The position numbers and the translations under genes were made by a program. Positions 17,809 through 26,555 of a stretch of 64,000 bases of DNA are shown one piece after another (position 1 is the stretch's first letter; each line of letters begins with the position of its first letter). Source of the stretch: Clostridium culturomicium (lineage in GTDB: Bacteria; Bacillota; Clostridia; Clostridiales; Clostridiaceae); contig NZ_CCXK01000015.1 in assembly GCF_000821305.1 (NCBI RefSeq), positions 126,528 to 190,527 on the forward strand, written 5' to 3'. The notes beneath the pieces are model-generated. The model saw nothing but the letters and a program-made list of their open reading frames with translations. It was not told the origin of the DNA and did no database searches.

Positions 17809-19668
17809 ATGAATTTCGGGAAAAAAACTCAGCAATATATCTCAGCAGCATTAGTAGCTTTACTTCTATCGACTACTTCAACAGCTACAGTATTTGCTTC
17901 TGAAAAGAACACTAATTCCTTTGTTAAGAATGAAAATGTATATGCAAAATTAAGTGCCGACGGTTCCTTAGGTGGTATTTATATTGTTAACGCCTTCGAT
18001 GTAAAAACTCCAACTACCATAAAAGACTTTGGAACATATACCAAAATAGATAATCTTTCTTCTCCTGATAACTTAAACATAGAAAATAATATTGTAGAAT
18101 TTGAGGCATCTGAAGGAAAGTTTTATTTTCAAGGTACTGCTGACACTAAGCTTTCCCTTCCTTGGAATATATCAATTGAGTATACACTAAATGGAAAACC
18201 TATTTCCTCAAAAGAACTTGCTGGACAATCAGGAGATTTAGAGATTAATATTAAGACTTCAAATAATCCAGCATCACAAAAGGTCTTCTATGATAATTAC
18301 CTTATGCAGATATCTTTAGCTTTAGATTCTGATAACTGCACTGAAATAAATGCTAAAGGCGCCTCTATAGCTGAAGCCGGTACAAATCAAAATATCGTAT
18401 TTACTTCAATGCCAGGCACTGACGGTAATTTCACAATAAAATCAAAGGTTAAAAATTTTGAAATGAGCGGAATTTCAATAGCAGCTGTACCCTATAACAT
18501 GAGCATAGATATGGATGATTTAGGTATAGATGAAATGACCTCTGAGCTTACAACCTTAGCTGATGCAATACAGCTTTTAAACCATGGTACCCAACAATTA
18601 AGAGATGGAATGAGTGAATTAAGTAATGGCGGTACCTCATTAAAAGATGGTATTACTCAGTTAAATTCTGGACTTACACAGTTAAACAGTAATTCTGAAA
18701 CATTAACCACAGCATCTACTCAAATTGGAACCGCCTTAAGCTTCATAAATACTGAATTATCTAAAGCTGACTTAAGTAGTATGTCAGAGGTTTCTAAATT
18801 ACCTGATGCCCTTGATATGCTTTCTAAAGCTCTTGTTGAAGTTCAAAGTGGATTAAGCCAGCTTCATGAAGGGTTTAATACAGCTTATGGAACTCTAAAT
18901 GCTTCAATTTCTTCCTCTCAAAATGAACTTACTCAAGAAGAAATGACAGCTCTTCAAGAAGCCATGGCAAGTGCTAATGACAATCCTACAGCTACTTCAA
19001 TGTATCAAAAGTTACTAAAGTCTTATTCAGATATTAAAACTATTGAAGGTACCTTTAATGCTGTAAAACCAGCCTTTGAAGCTGTATTATTCTCCCTAAA
19101 CCCCTCACCATCACCGGGTTTAGAAGGAACCTCTGTTGTTTATGGTATTGGACAAATTTCTGGAGGACTCAAGGAAATGCAACAGCAATTACAAACGGCC
19201 TTAGCCGGAAATAATATTGAAGATGCTATATCAATGCTTCAAGATGGTTTAAATGAATTATCAAACAGCTATGGTGACTTCCATGAAGGTCTTAAAGGTT
19301 ATACTGATGGAGTATCAGTACTTGTCACTGGAAGCAATGAGCTTACAAATGGTCTTGGTGGGTACCTATCTGGTGTTAAGCAAGCTGAATCAGGTACCAA
19401 CGACCTAGCTGACGGTGTCAAAGAATTAGCTGATGGAACTAAAGAAATACCTACTACAATTCAATCTTCAATAGATGACTTAATGTCTCAATATAGTGGT
19501 GGAAATTTTGAGCCAGTATCCTTTGTAGATGAAAGAAACACTTCTATTGGTTCAGTACAATTTGTAATCTCAACAGAAGGAATCACTATTGAAGAACCTG
19601 AACCAGTTATAAAAACTGAATCTAAAGAAAGCTTCTGGACAAAATTATTAAATCTTTTCAAGAAATAG
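17809..19668 (+). CDS. YhgE/Pip-like secreted heptad-repeat protein
   Basis: 619 residues with a signal peptide (about 1-31). The central part (about 255-560) carries repeated L-x-x-G-x-x-x-L heptads such as 'QLRDGMSELSNGGTSLKDG' and 'ELADGTKE', the pattern of YhgE/Pip family proteins. In contrast to canonical YhgE, I see no C-terminal helix block; it ends with a short amphipathic basic tail. Directly downstream of the MMPL exporter, it is likely its extracytoplasmic partner, perhaps a periplasm-like conduit or adaptor. The function is inferred from neighbourhood. Confidence 0.75.
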   Translation: MNFGKKTQQYISAALVALLLSTTSTATVFASEKNTNSFVKNENVYAKLSADGSLGGIYIVNAFDVKTPTTIKDFGTYTKIDNLSSPDNLNIENNIVEFEASEGKFYFQGTADTKLSLPWNISIEYTLNGKPISSKELAGQSGDLEINIKTSNNPASQKVFYDNYLMQISLALDSDNCTEINAKGASIAEAGTNQNIVFTSMPGTDGNFTIKSKVKNFEMSGISIAAVPYNMSIDMDDLGIDEMTSELTTLADAIQLLNHGTQQLRDGMSELSNGGTSLKDGITQLNSGLTQLNSNSETLTTASTQIGTALSFINTELSKADLSSMSEVSKLPDALDMLSKALVEVQSGLSQLHEGFNTAYGTLNASISSSQNELTQEEMTALQEAMASANDNPTATSMYQKLLKSYSDIKTIEGTFNAVKPAFEAVLFSLNPSPSPGLEGTSVVYGIGQISGGLKEMQQQLQTALAGNNIEDAISMLQDGLNELSNSYGDFHEGLKGYTDGVSVLVTGSNELTNGLGGYLSGVKQAESGTNDLADGVKELADGTKEIPTTIQSSIDDLMSQYSGGNFEPVSFVDERNTSIGSVQFVISTEGITIEEPEPVIKTESKESFWTKLLNLFKK

Positions 19669-19705
19669 TAGCATTGTAATTACAAAAACACTTTAAATAT
19701 CTAAA

Positions 19706-19742
19706 ATAAAAATCTCTCTAGAAATTTTCTAGAGAGATTTTC
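19706..19742. terminator. Bidirectional terminator
   Basis: Stem AATCTCTCTAGA (19711-19722) with TCTAGAGAGATT (19728-19739) with A and T runs, between the convergent YhgE-like and MATE genes. Confidence 0.9.
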
Positions 19743-19759
19743 ACTTCTGTAATATTTAA

Positions 19760-21139
19760 TTAAGCCTCTTCTAATTCCATTACTGAAAAATCCCTTGTTA
19801 CATCCCTCACCCATTTTCCACTAACTACTCTGAAAATAGCAACAACAGATTTAAATAGTTCATCTGCTTTTAGCACAAAGAATACTGGAACAATTGGTAA
19901 ATCTAAAACAAAAGCTGCAAAGAAACCTCCTGGTATTGCAATAAGCCACATAAATATAATGTCATTAATCAAAACAAACTTGGCATCTCCACCGCCACGA
20001 AGAACCCCCATCATCATACAGGTTCCAACCGATTGGAATATAAGTATAATAGATGTTACGCTCATTATATCCATAGCAATTGCCTTTGTTTCCGCAGGCA
20101 CATTGTATAAACTTACAACAAATGGTCTTATAGTATAAATGATTATCCCTGCCATAATTCCAACAATAAAACTGAAAATAGCAATTGTAAAGGCATACTC
20201 CTTAGCTTTATCCTTTCTGCCTTCCCCAATGGTATTACCAATAATAACTGAAGTTGCATTAGATATACCAAAAATAAATACAGTAACTAGCTGAAATGCC
20301 ACACTATTAATAGTATTTGCAGCAACAATATCTGTTCCCATTTGTCCAACAACAACAGAAATCATAGATGAACCTGTAGACCATAATAATTCGTTGAATA
20401 GAACTGGTGAGCAAGTTCTCACATAATCCTCTAGTATAACCTTATCAACTCTTACTAAATGTTTAGGTCTTAACCTTATTTTATCCTCTACAAACACCAT
20501 AAATATCATTACAATAGCAAATTCAGTGATTCTGGCAATTGTAGTTGCAAGTGCTGCCCCTTGTATTCCCATAGCAGGCGAACCTAAATTACCAAAAATA
20601 AATACCCAGTTAAAGAAGGCATTTACACAAAGGGAAACCGTGTAAACAACGATTGAAATCTTAACAGTTTTAACTGAACGAAGCATCATTATTGTACAGT
20701 TAGTTATTCCGTAGAACATATACCCTATACATACTATTCTTAAATAACTTGCTCCACCTGCAATTACCTCTGCATCATTAGAGAATATACTCATAAATTG
20801 AGTTGGTAAAAAAACTGCAATTCCAATAAAGATTAATACTATCCCAATACATACTCTGTACATTATAGATAGGATTTCATGTATAGTCTTTACATCTTCT
20901 TTTCCCCAATATTGAGATATCATAATATTTGACCCACTAGCAAGTCCAAACATTAAAATCATTAGAACAAAGAATAGGTTATTAGCTATAGAAACTGCCG
21001 CTAGAGGCACCTTACCTAAGGAGCCTACCATTAAAGTATCAATCATACTTACCGCAAAGGTAATTAAGTTCTGCATAGCAATTGGTATTGATATGCTAAA
21101 TAAAAGCTTATAAAACCTCTTATCTGATGTTATCCTCAT
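19760..21139 (-). CDS. MATE-family efflux transporter
   Basis: 459-residue multidrug and toxin extrusion protein with about 12 membrane helices. MatE domain signatures include 'MIDTLMVGSLGKVPLAAVSIAN' (split, about 32-53) and the second-half counterpart 'VGQMGTDIVAANTINSVAFQ'. Probably an Na+- or H+-driven drug exporter; the substrate is unknown. Stands alone. Confidence 0.92.
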   Translation of the reverse strand: MRITSDKRFYKLLFSISIPIAMQNLITFAVSMIDTLMVGSLGKVPLAAVSIANNLFFVLMILMFGLASGSNIMISQYWGKEDVKTIHEILSIMYRVCIGIVLIFIGIAVFLPTQFMSIFSNDAEVIAGGASYLRIVCIGYMFYGITNCTIMMLRSVKTVKISIVVYTVSLCVNAFFNWVFIFGNLGSPAMGIQGAALATTIARITEFAIVMIFMVFVEDKIRLRPKHLVRVDKVILEDYVRTCSPVLFNELLWSTGSSMISVVVGQMGTDIVAANTINSVAFQLVTVFIFGISNATSVIIGNTIGEGRKDKAKEYAFTIAIFSFIVGIMAGIIIYTIRPFVVSLYNVPAETKAIAMDIMSVTSIILIFQSVGTCMMMGVLRGGGDAKFVLINDIIFMWLIAIPGGFFAAFVLDLPIVPVFFVLKADELFKSVVAIFRVVSGKWVRDVTRDFSVMELEEA

Positions 21140-21176
21140 ATTTATCCCCTCTTTTCCTCTTATTATTTTTTACAAT

Positions 21177-21211
21177 AAAATAACCATACCTTTTGAAAGT
21201 ATGGTTATTAG
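21177..21211 (-). terminator. Terminator after rsgA
   Basis: Stem TAACCATAC (21181-21189) with GTATGGTTA (21199-21207), followed by TTTTATTG on the - strand. Confidence 0.8.
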
Positions 21212-21349
21212 ATTCTCATTATATATAAATTAAACTCACTTATAAGGATACCTTAATTACCCATATTTTTCAAGGATAATTCATGCTCAAACTAATATAA
21301 TCGAAATTCTAAGTGCCTTGCAATTACAAGCATTAAAGATATCGTTAAT

Positions 21350-22402
21350 TTATTTCCTAATTTTTTTCTGCGACTTTCTCTCATTTATTTTCTCCTTTGC
21401 AGCCCTTCTTTTTTCCTCATTCTTTATTTCCTTCATCAGCTTTTCATAACTTTTGAATCTGTCAATTGATAACTTGCCGCTTCCTATAGCTTCCCTAATA
21501 GCACACCTTGGTTCAGATTTATGGGTACAATCATTGAAATAACACTGCTGAGCTAAATCTTCAATATCACTAAAGGTTGATTCCATATCTCCCTGACTTA
21601 ATTGTAACTCTCTCATACCCGGAGTATCAATTATTATTCCACCATCATCCATTACAAATAATTCACGATTTGTGGTAGTGTGTCTACCTTTATCATTAGA
21701 GCCTATATCCTTCGTACTCTGAATATCTTCTCGCAAAAGCTTATTAATAAGAGTGGATTTCCCAACCCCTGAAGACCCAATAAACACAACAGTTTTCCCT
21801 GCTCCAATTAAACCTCTTACCCCTTCAATTCCCTCTCCATTAAAAGCACTCACCGATATTATCTCACTCCCAAGAGCTACTTCTGCCAACTTCAATCGCT
21901 GTATTTCAACATCCTCATATAAATCAGCTTTAGTTAATATTATTACAGGCACTGCTCCACTATCCCAAGCGATATTTATATATCTTTCAAGTCTTCTCAC
22001 ATTAAAATCATGATTTAAAGACATAGTAATAAAAATCTTATCTACATTAGTAGCAAGAACCTGTTCCTCACTTTTTGCTCCTGCAACCTTTCTTGAAATT
22101 ATTGTTTTTCTTTGTAAAATGCCATGTATAATACTATCTCCATTTCCAACCTCATCTATTGCTACCCAATCACCAACTGCTGGAAAATCTTTTTTATAGA
22201 TAAGTTCATAATTCAGTTTACCTGAAATTATTCCATTAACCTCTCCTGATTCTGCTACTATTTTATATAAATTTCTATATTGTGCTGTTACTCTTCCCAA
22301 GGAATATTTATTAAAATCATTCTTCCACTGATTTAATATTTCCTCATTCAAGCCTAGTTTATATAACTTTTCAAATTCTTTTAAATTATTAATCGCTCCC
22401 AC
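21350..22402 (-). CDS. rsgA: Ribosome small-subunit GTPase RsgA
   Basis: 350-residue circularly permuted GTPase that helps late 30S assembly. An OB-fold (about 30-100) precedes the G domain: G4 'LTKADL', G1 'GSSGVGKSTLINKL' (about 209-222), G3 'DTPGMREL'. The C-terminal zinc site includes 'CYFNDCTHKSEPRCAI'. The start assigned is GTG 22402; GG just before it is too close for a good ribosome site, and a 39-codon frame with a strong ribosome site overlaps it, so translation may be coupled or the true start may lie a little downstream. Confidence 0.93.
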   Translation of the reverse strand: MGAINNLKEFEKLYKLGLNEEILNQWKNDFNKYSLGRVTAQYRNLYKIVAESGEVNGIISGKLNYELIYKKDFPAVGDWVAIDEVGNGDSIIHGILQRKTIISRKVAGAKSEEQVLATNVDKIFITMSLNHDFNVRRLERYINIAWDSGAVPVIILTKADLYEDVEIQRLKLAEVALGSEIISVSAFNGEGIEGVRGLIGAGKTVVFIGSSGVGKSTLINKLLREDIQSTKDIGSNDKGRHTTTNRELFVMDDGGIIIDTPGMRELQLSQGDMESTFSDIEDLAQQCYFNDCTHKSEPRCAIREAIGSGKLSIDRFKSYEKLMKEIKNEEKRRAAKEKINERKSQKKIRK

Positions 22403-22500
22403 ACCTTTCTTAAATACAACTCCAAATTCATCCTGGAGCCACCTAAATTTTTATTATTTTCATCTTTTATTAACCATTTAACTAAAACACTCTTCATCAT
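22381..22500 (-). CDS. Possible 39-residue leader ORF overlapping the rsgA start
   Basis: ATG 22500 has a good ribosome site (AAGGAG, 9-nt spacing). The 39-codon frame (MMKSVLVKWLIKD..., ending WERLII) runs past the rsgA GTG and stops 20 nt inside rsgA in another frame. I recognise no family. It may couple translation into rsgA, or be the stub of a former longer N-terminus: the rsgA frame is itself open upstream to about 22442 and reads protein-like. Confidence 0.3.
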   Translation of the reverse strand: MMKSVLVKWLIKDENNKNLGGSRMNLELYLRKVWERLII

Positions 22501-22622
22501 AAAACATCACTCCTTCAAAAAATAATATAAGCTCAGATAATAAAGGACTTTATCTGCTTCAAAATAAATCATAAAAACCTTCAATTATGAGTTTCCTCAT
22601 TTAAAAATTTATTTTTAAACGC
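22501..22622. other. Intergenic, no gene seen
   Basis: AT-rich sequence between the peptide-gene terminator and the leader ORF of rsgA; presumably the rsgA promoter region. Confidence 0.4.
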
Positions 22623-22655
22623 AAAAAAACCTTGGCATAGCTAACTACTCCAAGG
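22623..22655 (-). terminator. Terminator of the 25-residue peptide gene
   Basis: Stem CCTTGG/CCAAGG (22630-22635 with 22650-22655) followed on the - strand by seven T. Confidence 0.85.
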
Positions 22656-22696
22656 CAAGATTCCTCTTACTATTATCTAAGCTTAACTTCGACTAG

Positions 22697-22713
22697 CCAA
22701 ATCAAAGATTTGG
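22697..22713. repeat. Palindrome CCAAATC-AAA-GATTTGG, repeat copy C
   Basis: Perfect 7+3+7 palindrome in the 3' untranslated part of the peptide gene. On the - strand it reads TCCAAATCTTTGATTTGGCTA, nearly the same as the left part of copy B (59875 onwards). Confidence 0.6.
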
Positions 22714-22741
22714 AGTCTTACTTAAAGAATTAAAATACTAA

Positions 22742-22819
22742 TTATACTATAGGTCCGCTAATACCTATAATTGGAGCAGTTATATAATTATTTGATTTCA
22801 TATTCATCATCTTTTTCAT
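22742..22819 (-). CDS. Short peptide gene, 25 residues, unknown
   Basis: A frame of 26 codons starts at ATG 22819 with AAAGGAG nine bases upstream. The peptide has a Met/Lys-rich, basic start (MKKMMNMKSNN) and an uncharged tail (YITAPIIGISGPIV). It has its own promoter (22869-22897) and terminator (22623-22655), so it is a compact transcription unit of about 240 nt. No cysteine, no clear membrane span, no maturase gene beside it. It could be a signalling or bacteriocin-like precursor, a leader, or a dual-function small RNA. I do not recognise the family. Confidence 0.65.
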   Translation of the reverse strand: MKKMMNMKSNNYITAPIIGISGPIV

Positions 22820-22868
22820 ATAAAACAACTCCTTTCAAATTTAGCATAATAATTTTACCACTACATAC

Positions 22869-22897
22869 ATTATATACCTAATTTTAACTTTTGTTAA
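22869..22897 (-). promoter_or_regulatory. Sigma-A-type promoter of the peptide gene
   Basis: -35 TTAACA (22892-22897) and -10 TATAAT (22869-22874) with a 17-bp spacer on the - strand, about 50 nt upstream of the ATG. Confidence 0.7.
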
Positions 22898-23104
22898 TAG
22901 TCTTTATTATTTTACCCAATAATTTTTATATTTAAACTATATAAAAATCTAAATCTCCTAGGCCCAAAAATTTGAAAATACATCAGTATAAATAAAATTT
23001 TCTTGCAAATAATCATAATATAAATAAATCTTCTTGAAATTCCTTTTTAACAGTTATATAATTAACTCAAATAAAAATATATTTAGCGTTGATAAAAACT
23101 ACGA

Positions 23105-23310
23105 TTTATTAATTACTTTAGAGAGCTGATGGATGGTGCAAATCAGTGTAATTGTAAGTCTTTCCACTTTTGGAGCTATCAGTTAAAAGCTGAAGGTTAG
23201 TAACCTTTATATTACTATCGAGTGGCTGATTTTATTTTAATCAGCAATTTGGGTGGCAACACGGATTTCTTTCGTCCCATGGGTAGGATGAAGAAGTCTT
23301 TTTTTGTTTA
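23105..23310 (+). promoter_or_regulatory. T-box leader of serS
   Basis: Stem I begins around 23121 (GAGAGCTGATGG) and closes near 23177-23184 (TATCAGTT). A serine codon AGC at 23174-23176 sits just 5' of the closing strand and is the likely specifier. The T-box sequence GGGTGGCAACACGG is at 23251-23264. A terminator stem (about 23264-23277 with 23287-23299) is followed by seven T. Uncharged tRNA-Ser should stabilise the antiterminator and switch on serS. Confidence 0.92.
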
Positions 23311-23345
23311 TAAAAATAAATATATCACTAAATGGAGGATGAAAA

Positions 23346-24623
23346 ATGTTAGATTTAAGATTTGTTAGAGAAAACCCTGAATTAGTTAAAGAAAATATTA
23401 AAAAGAAATTCCAAGACAATAAACTAGAGTTAGTTGATGAAGTTATTGCCTTAGATGTTGAAAACAGAACACTTAAAGTTGAAGTTGAAAACTTAAGAGC
23501 TGATAGAAACAAGCTTTCAAAAGAAATTGGAAGCTTAATGAAGCAAGGCAAAAGAGAAGAAGCTGAAGCTATAAAAGTTAAAGTTGCAGAAGGAGCTGAC
23601 AGAATAGCTGAGCTTGATAAAAAAGAAGCTGAAATTGAAGAAAGAATTAAAACAATAATGATGACACTTCCAAATATCATTGATCCTTCAGTTCCAGTTG
23701 GAAAAGATGATAGTGAAAATGTTGAAGTTGAAAAATTCGGTGAGCCAGTAGTTCCTGAATTTGAAATTCCATATCACACAGAAATAATGACTAAACTTAA
23801 CGGTATTGACTTAGACGGTGCTAGAAAAGTTGCTGGAAGCGGATTCTATTACTTCATGGGAGATATTGCAAGAGTTCACTCTGCAGTTATTTCTTACGCT
23901 AGAGATTTCATGATAGATAAAGGTTTCACTTACTGCATCCCACCATACATGATTAGAAGTGAAGTTGTTACTGGTGTAATGAGCTTTGCTGAAATGGATG
24001 CAATGATGTACAAAATTGAAGGAGAAGATTTATACCTAATCGGAACTAGTGAACACTCAATGATAGGTAAGTTCATTGATACCATTCTTCCTGAAGCTTC
24101 TCTTCCACAAACTTTAACTTCTTATTCTCCATGCTTCAGAAAAGAAAAAGGAGCTCACGGTTTAGAAGAAAGAGGAGTTTATAGAATTCACCAATTCGAA
24201 AAACAAGAAATGATAGTTGTATGTAAACCTGAAGAAAGCAAAGAGTGGTTTGAAAAACTTTGGCAGTACACTGTTGAGTTATTCCGTACCCTTGACATTC
24301 CAGTTAGAACTATTGAGTGCTGTTCTGGTGACTTAGCTGACTTAAAGGTTAAATCTATCGACGTTGAAGCTTGGTCTCCAAGACAACAAAAATACTTCGA
24401 AGTAGGTAGCTGCTCAAACTTAGGAGATGCTCAAGCTAGAAGATTAAAAATTCGTGTAAATGGTGAGAATGGTAAATACTTTGCTCACACATTAAATAAC
24501 ACAGTTGTAGCTCCACCAAGAATGTTAATTGCCTTCCTTGAAAATAACTTAAATGAAGATGGAACAATCAATATTCCTAAAGCATTACAACCATATATGG
24601 GTGGAAAAACAATAATAAAATAA
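23346..24623 (+). CDS. serS: Seryl-tRNA synthetase
   Basis: 425-residue class II synthetase charging tRNA-Ser. The N-terminal antiparallel coiled coil (about 28-105, Lys/Glu-rich) grips the long variable arm of tRNA. The catalytic core shows motif 2 'SPCFRKEKGAHGLEERGVYR' (about 260-279) and motif 3 'NNTVVAPPRMLIAFLEN'. GGAGGATG is upstream of the ATG. Expression is controlled by the T-box leader. Confidence 0.97.
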   Translation: MLDLRFVRENPELVKENIKKKFQDNKLELVDEVIALDVENRTLKVEVENLRADRNKLSKEIGSLMKQGKREEAEAIKVKVAEGADRIAELDKKEAEIEERIKTIMMTLPNIIDPSVPVGKDDSENVEVEKFGEPVVPEFEIPYHTEIMTKLNGIDLDGARKVAGSGFYYFMGDIARVHSAVISYARDFMIDKGFTYCIPPYMIRSEVVTGVMSFAEMDAMMYKIEGEDLYLIGTSEHSMIGKFIDTILPEASLPQTLTSYSPCFRKEKGAHGLEERGVYRIHQFEKQEMIVVCKPEESKEWFEKLWQYTVELFRTLDIPVRTIECCSGDLADLKVKSIDVEAWSPRQQKYFEVGSCSNLGDAQARRLKIRVNGENGKYFAHTLNNTVVAPPRMLIAFLENNLNEDGTINIPKALQPYMGGKTIIK

Positions 24624-24645
24624 TAAACCAATAAAATCATAAACA

Positions 24646-24690
24646 AAGGGGACTACATATGAAAGTAAATTTCTTATGTAGTCCCCTAAT
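24646..24690. terminator. Terminator after serS
   Basis: Perfect 12-bp stem GGGGACTACATA (24648-24659) with TATGTAGTCCCC (24675-24686). The T tract is short (TAAT). Confidence 0.75.
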
Positions 24691-24783
24691 GTGTCTATGA
24701 CCAAAATTCTTTAACCTAGCTGTAAAGCATCTACTCCATTAAAGCGTCTCTCTAATACACCTAAATATTGCTTTAACTATTTA

Positions 24784-25476
24784 CTACATATAGATATCCG
24801 CAGCTAATCTTCTCAAGGTTTCTTCGTCTATAATCCTATATCCACCTTTTATCTTCTGCAAGAGCCCCTGATCCACCAACTTATTTAAAGTTCTTAGAAG
24901 ATGTCTGTAACTTGTGCCAAGAAGCTCTGCAAAAGTAGTTAAATTTTCATTAAACTGAAATAACTTATCTTCCGCCTGAACCTTCTCCATTGTAGCAATA
25001 ATATAGCTTGCAACTCTATTTTCTAAAGGATAAAGCAGATTAATAGTTCCATTTTTAGACGCTCGCTCAAGCTTATCTCCCAATGATGCACAAACACATC
25101 CCATTAGCCTCGAATCTTTTAATAATTCTTCCCTTACCTTATTAAGTGGTAGCGCTATACAATGAACCTCATCAATAACTACAGTATTGGTTGACGCTGG
25201 CTTCTGGCTAACCAATTCTAAATCTCCAAATAGCATAAATGGATAATAAAAGCATAAAAGTAGTGCTTTTCCGTTTTCTAAATTTATATATACTTTTGCC
25301 TTTCCCTTCACAAGAAAAAGCAAATGTTCTATGTATTCCCCATCTCTGCTAAGATACTCCCCTTTTTCAAAAGCTATCAATTCCATATATTCCTCTAAAT
25401 TATTGGAAAACATCTCACTTATTCTATATTTTTTTATATATTTTTTTAGTAAACTCCTGCTATTTATCCTTTTCAT
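24784..25476 (-). CDS. Crp/Fnr-family regulator
   Basis: 230 residues: a cyclic-nucleotide-like effector domain (about 25-140, 'FLVKGKAKVYINLENGKALLL') and a C-terminal winged HTH ('TFAELLGTSYRHLLRTLNKLVDQGLL', split). I see neither Fnr iron-sulphur cysteine spacing nor the cAMP-binding phosphate cassette, so the ligand is unknown. It is divergent from the two YdcZ genes, with a perfect palindrome between them that is probably its operator. Confidence 0.85.
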   Translation of the reverse strand: MKRINSRSLLKKYIKKYRISEMFSNNLEEYMELIAFEKGEYLSRDGEYIEHLLFLVKGKAKVYINLENGKALLLCFYYPFMLFGDLELVSQKPASTNTVVIDEVHCIALPLNKVREELLKDSRLMGCVCASLGDKLERASKNGTINLLYPLENRVASYIIATMEKVQAEDKLFQFNENLTTFAELLGTSYRHLLRTLNKLVDQGLLQKIKGGYRIIDEETLRRLAADIYM

Positions 25477-25536
25477 TATATAAACCCCACTAATTTAGTT
25501 CTTATTATATTATCCTATTTATATTAAACCATTTAA

Positions 25537-25552
25537 TATGACAAATGTCATA
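25537..25552. promoter_or_regulatory. Palindromic operator TATGACA-AA-TGTCATA
   Basis: Perfect 7+2+7 palindrome in the divergent gap between the Crp/Fnr regulator and the ydcZ pair; half-site TGACA resembles Crp/Fnr-family sites. Confidence 0.6.
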
Positions 25553-25607
25553 TCTCACAACTCAATTTCATGGTAAATTTAAGAAAAATACAAAGGAGCC
25601 TAAAAAT

Positions 25608-26030
25608 ATGTACAATATTCTTTCCGTTATTCTTGGAGGACTCATTGCCATTATGCTTAGCTTCAACAGCATCTTGTCACAGCATATGGGCACTTATACA
25701 TCAAGTGTAATAATTCATTCCGTCGGATTAATAACTATATTTATTATTTTAATAATTAAAAGATATAAAATTAACTTTAGAAGAGGGATTCCGCTTCTTC
25801 TATACAGTGGTGGTGCTATTGGAATTACAACTGTAATCTTCAATAATATTAGCATGGGTGCAATAGGTGCCACTCTCACAGTATCTCTTGGTCTTTTAGG
25901 TCAAGTTGTATCATCACTTATTATTGACCATTATGGACTTCTAGAAATGAAAATGGTTGAATTTAATAAAAAGAAATATCTTGGCCTTGGGATTATGATA
26001 TTAGGTATTGTAATCATGACTTTTTACTAG
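25608..26030 (+). CDS. YdcZ-family (DUF606) membrane transporter, first half
   Basis: 140 residues with about five membrane helices, of the DUF606/YdcZ group within the drug/metabolite transporter superfamily ('GGAIGITTVIFNNISMGAIGATLTVSLGLLGQ', split). The start at ATG 25608 is chosen for AAGGAG nine bases upstream. It probably pairs with the next gene as a two-subunit transporter. Substrate unknown. Confidence 0.8.
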   Translation: MYNILSVILGGLIAIMLSFNSILSQHMGTYTSSVIIHSVGLITIFIILIIKRYKINFRRGIPLLLYSGGAIGITTVIFNNISMGAIGATLTVSLGLLGQVVSSLIIDHYGLLEMKMVEFNKKKYLGLGIMILGIVIMTFY

Positions 26031-26041
26031 GAGGTGTTATT

Positions 26042-26524
26042 ATGATTTTTGCAGGATTCGTGGCGGTTCTCGCTGGAGTTTCTATAGTAGTTTCCAGAAT
26101 AATAAATGCAAATTTAGGAGACAAAATAGGAGTTTTCTCAAGTACCTTTTTTAATTACATTGTTGGTTTTTCTATCTCTTTAATTATTCTGTTATTTACT
26201 AATGAGGTAACAACTATTCCAACCCTACCTTTAAATGAAGTCCCCTTTCTTGGGTATCTTGGAGGTTTTTTAGGTGTGATGGTTGTTTCACTTTCTTCCT
26301 TTGTTGCTCCTAAAACCTCTGCATTTTATATGACTCTATTCTGCTTTGTAGGTCAGCTTTTTGTTGGAATACTCATTGATTATGCATCCATGGGAGCTCT
26401 TTCTATAGGTAAAATCATTGGTGGAATTCTTGTGTTTATCGGCCTTGCCTACAACATAAATATTGATAAAAAGGCTTCTGACATAAAAACTAAAGTAGAA
26501 ATTGAACAAACCATTACCAATTAA
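26042..26524 (+). CDS. YdcZ-family (DUF606) membrane transporter, second half
   Basis: 160 residues, about five helices, homologous in pattern to the previous gene ('APKTSAFYMTLFCFVGQLFVGILIDY', split). AGGAGG precedes the ATG; the gap to the first half is 11 nt, so the two form an operon. Regulation by the divergent Crp/Fnr protein is likely. Confidence 0.8.
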   Translation: MIFAGFVAVLAGVSIVVSRIINANLGDKIGVFSSTFFNYIVGFSISLIILLFTNEVTTIPTLPLNEVPFLGYLGGFLGVMVVSLSSFVAPKTSAFYMTLFCFVGQLFVGILIDYASMGALSIGKIIGGILVFIGLAYNINIDKKASDIKTKVEIEQTITN

Positions 26525-26555
26525 ACAGCTTCCCTGAAAGCTGTTTGACATATTC

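Noticed and set aside
23237..23680. 147-codon open frame on the - strand across the T-box and serS start
   Set aside because: Antisense shadow of the serS coiled-coil region; low-complexity Ser/Leu-rich and without a ribosome site.
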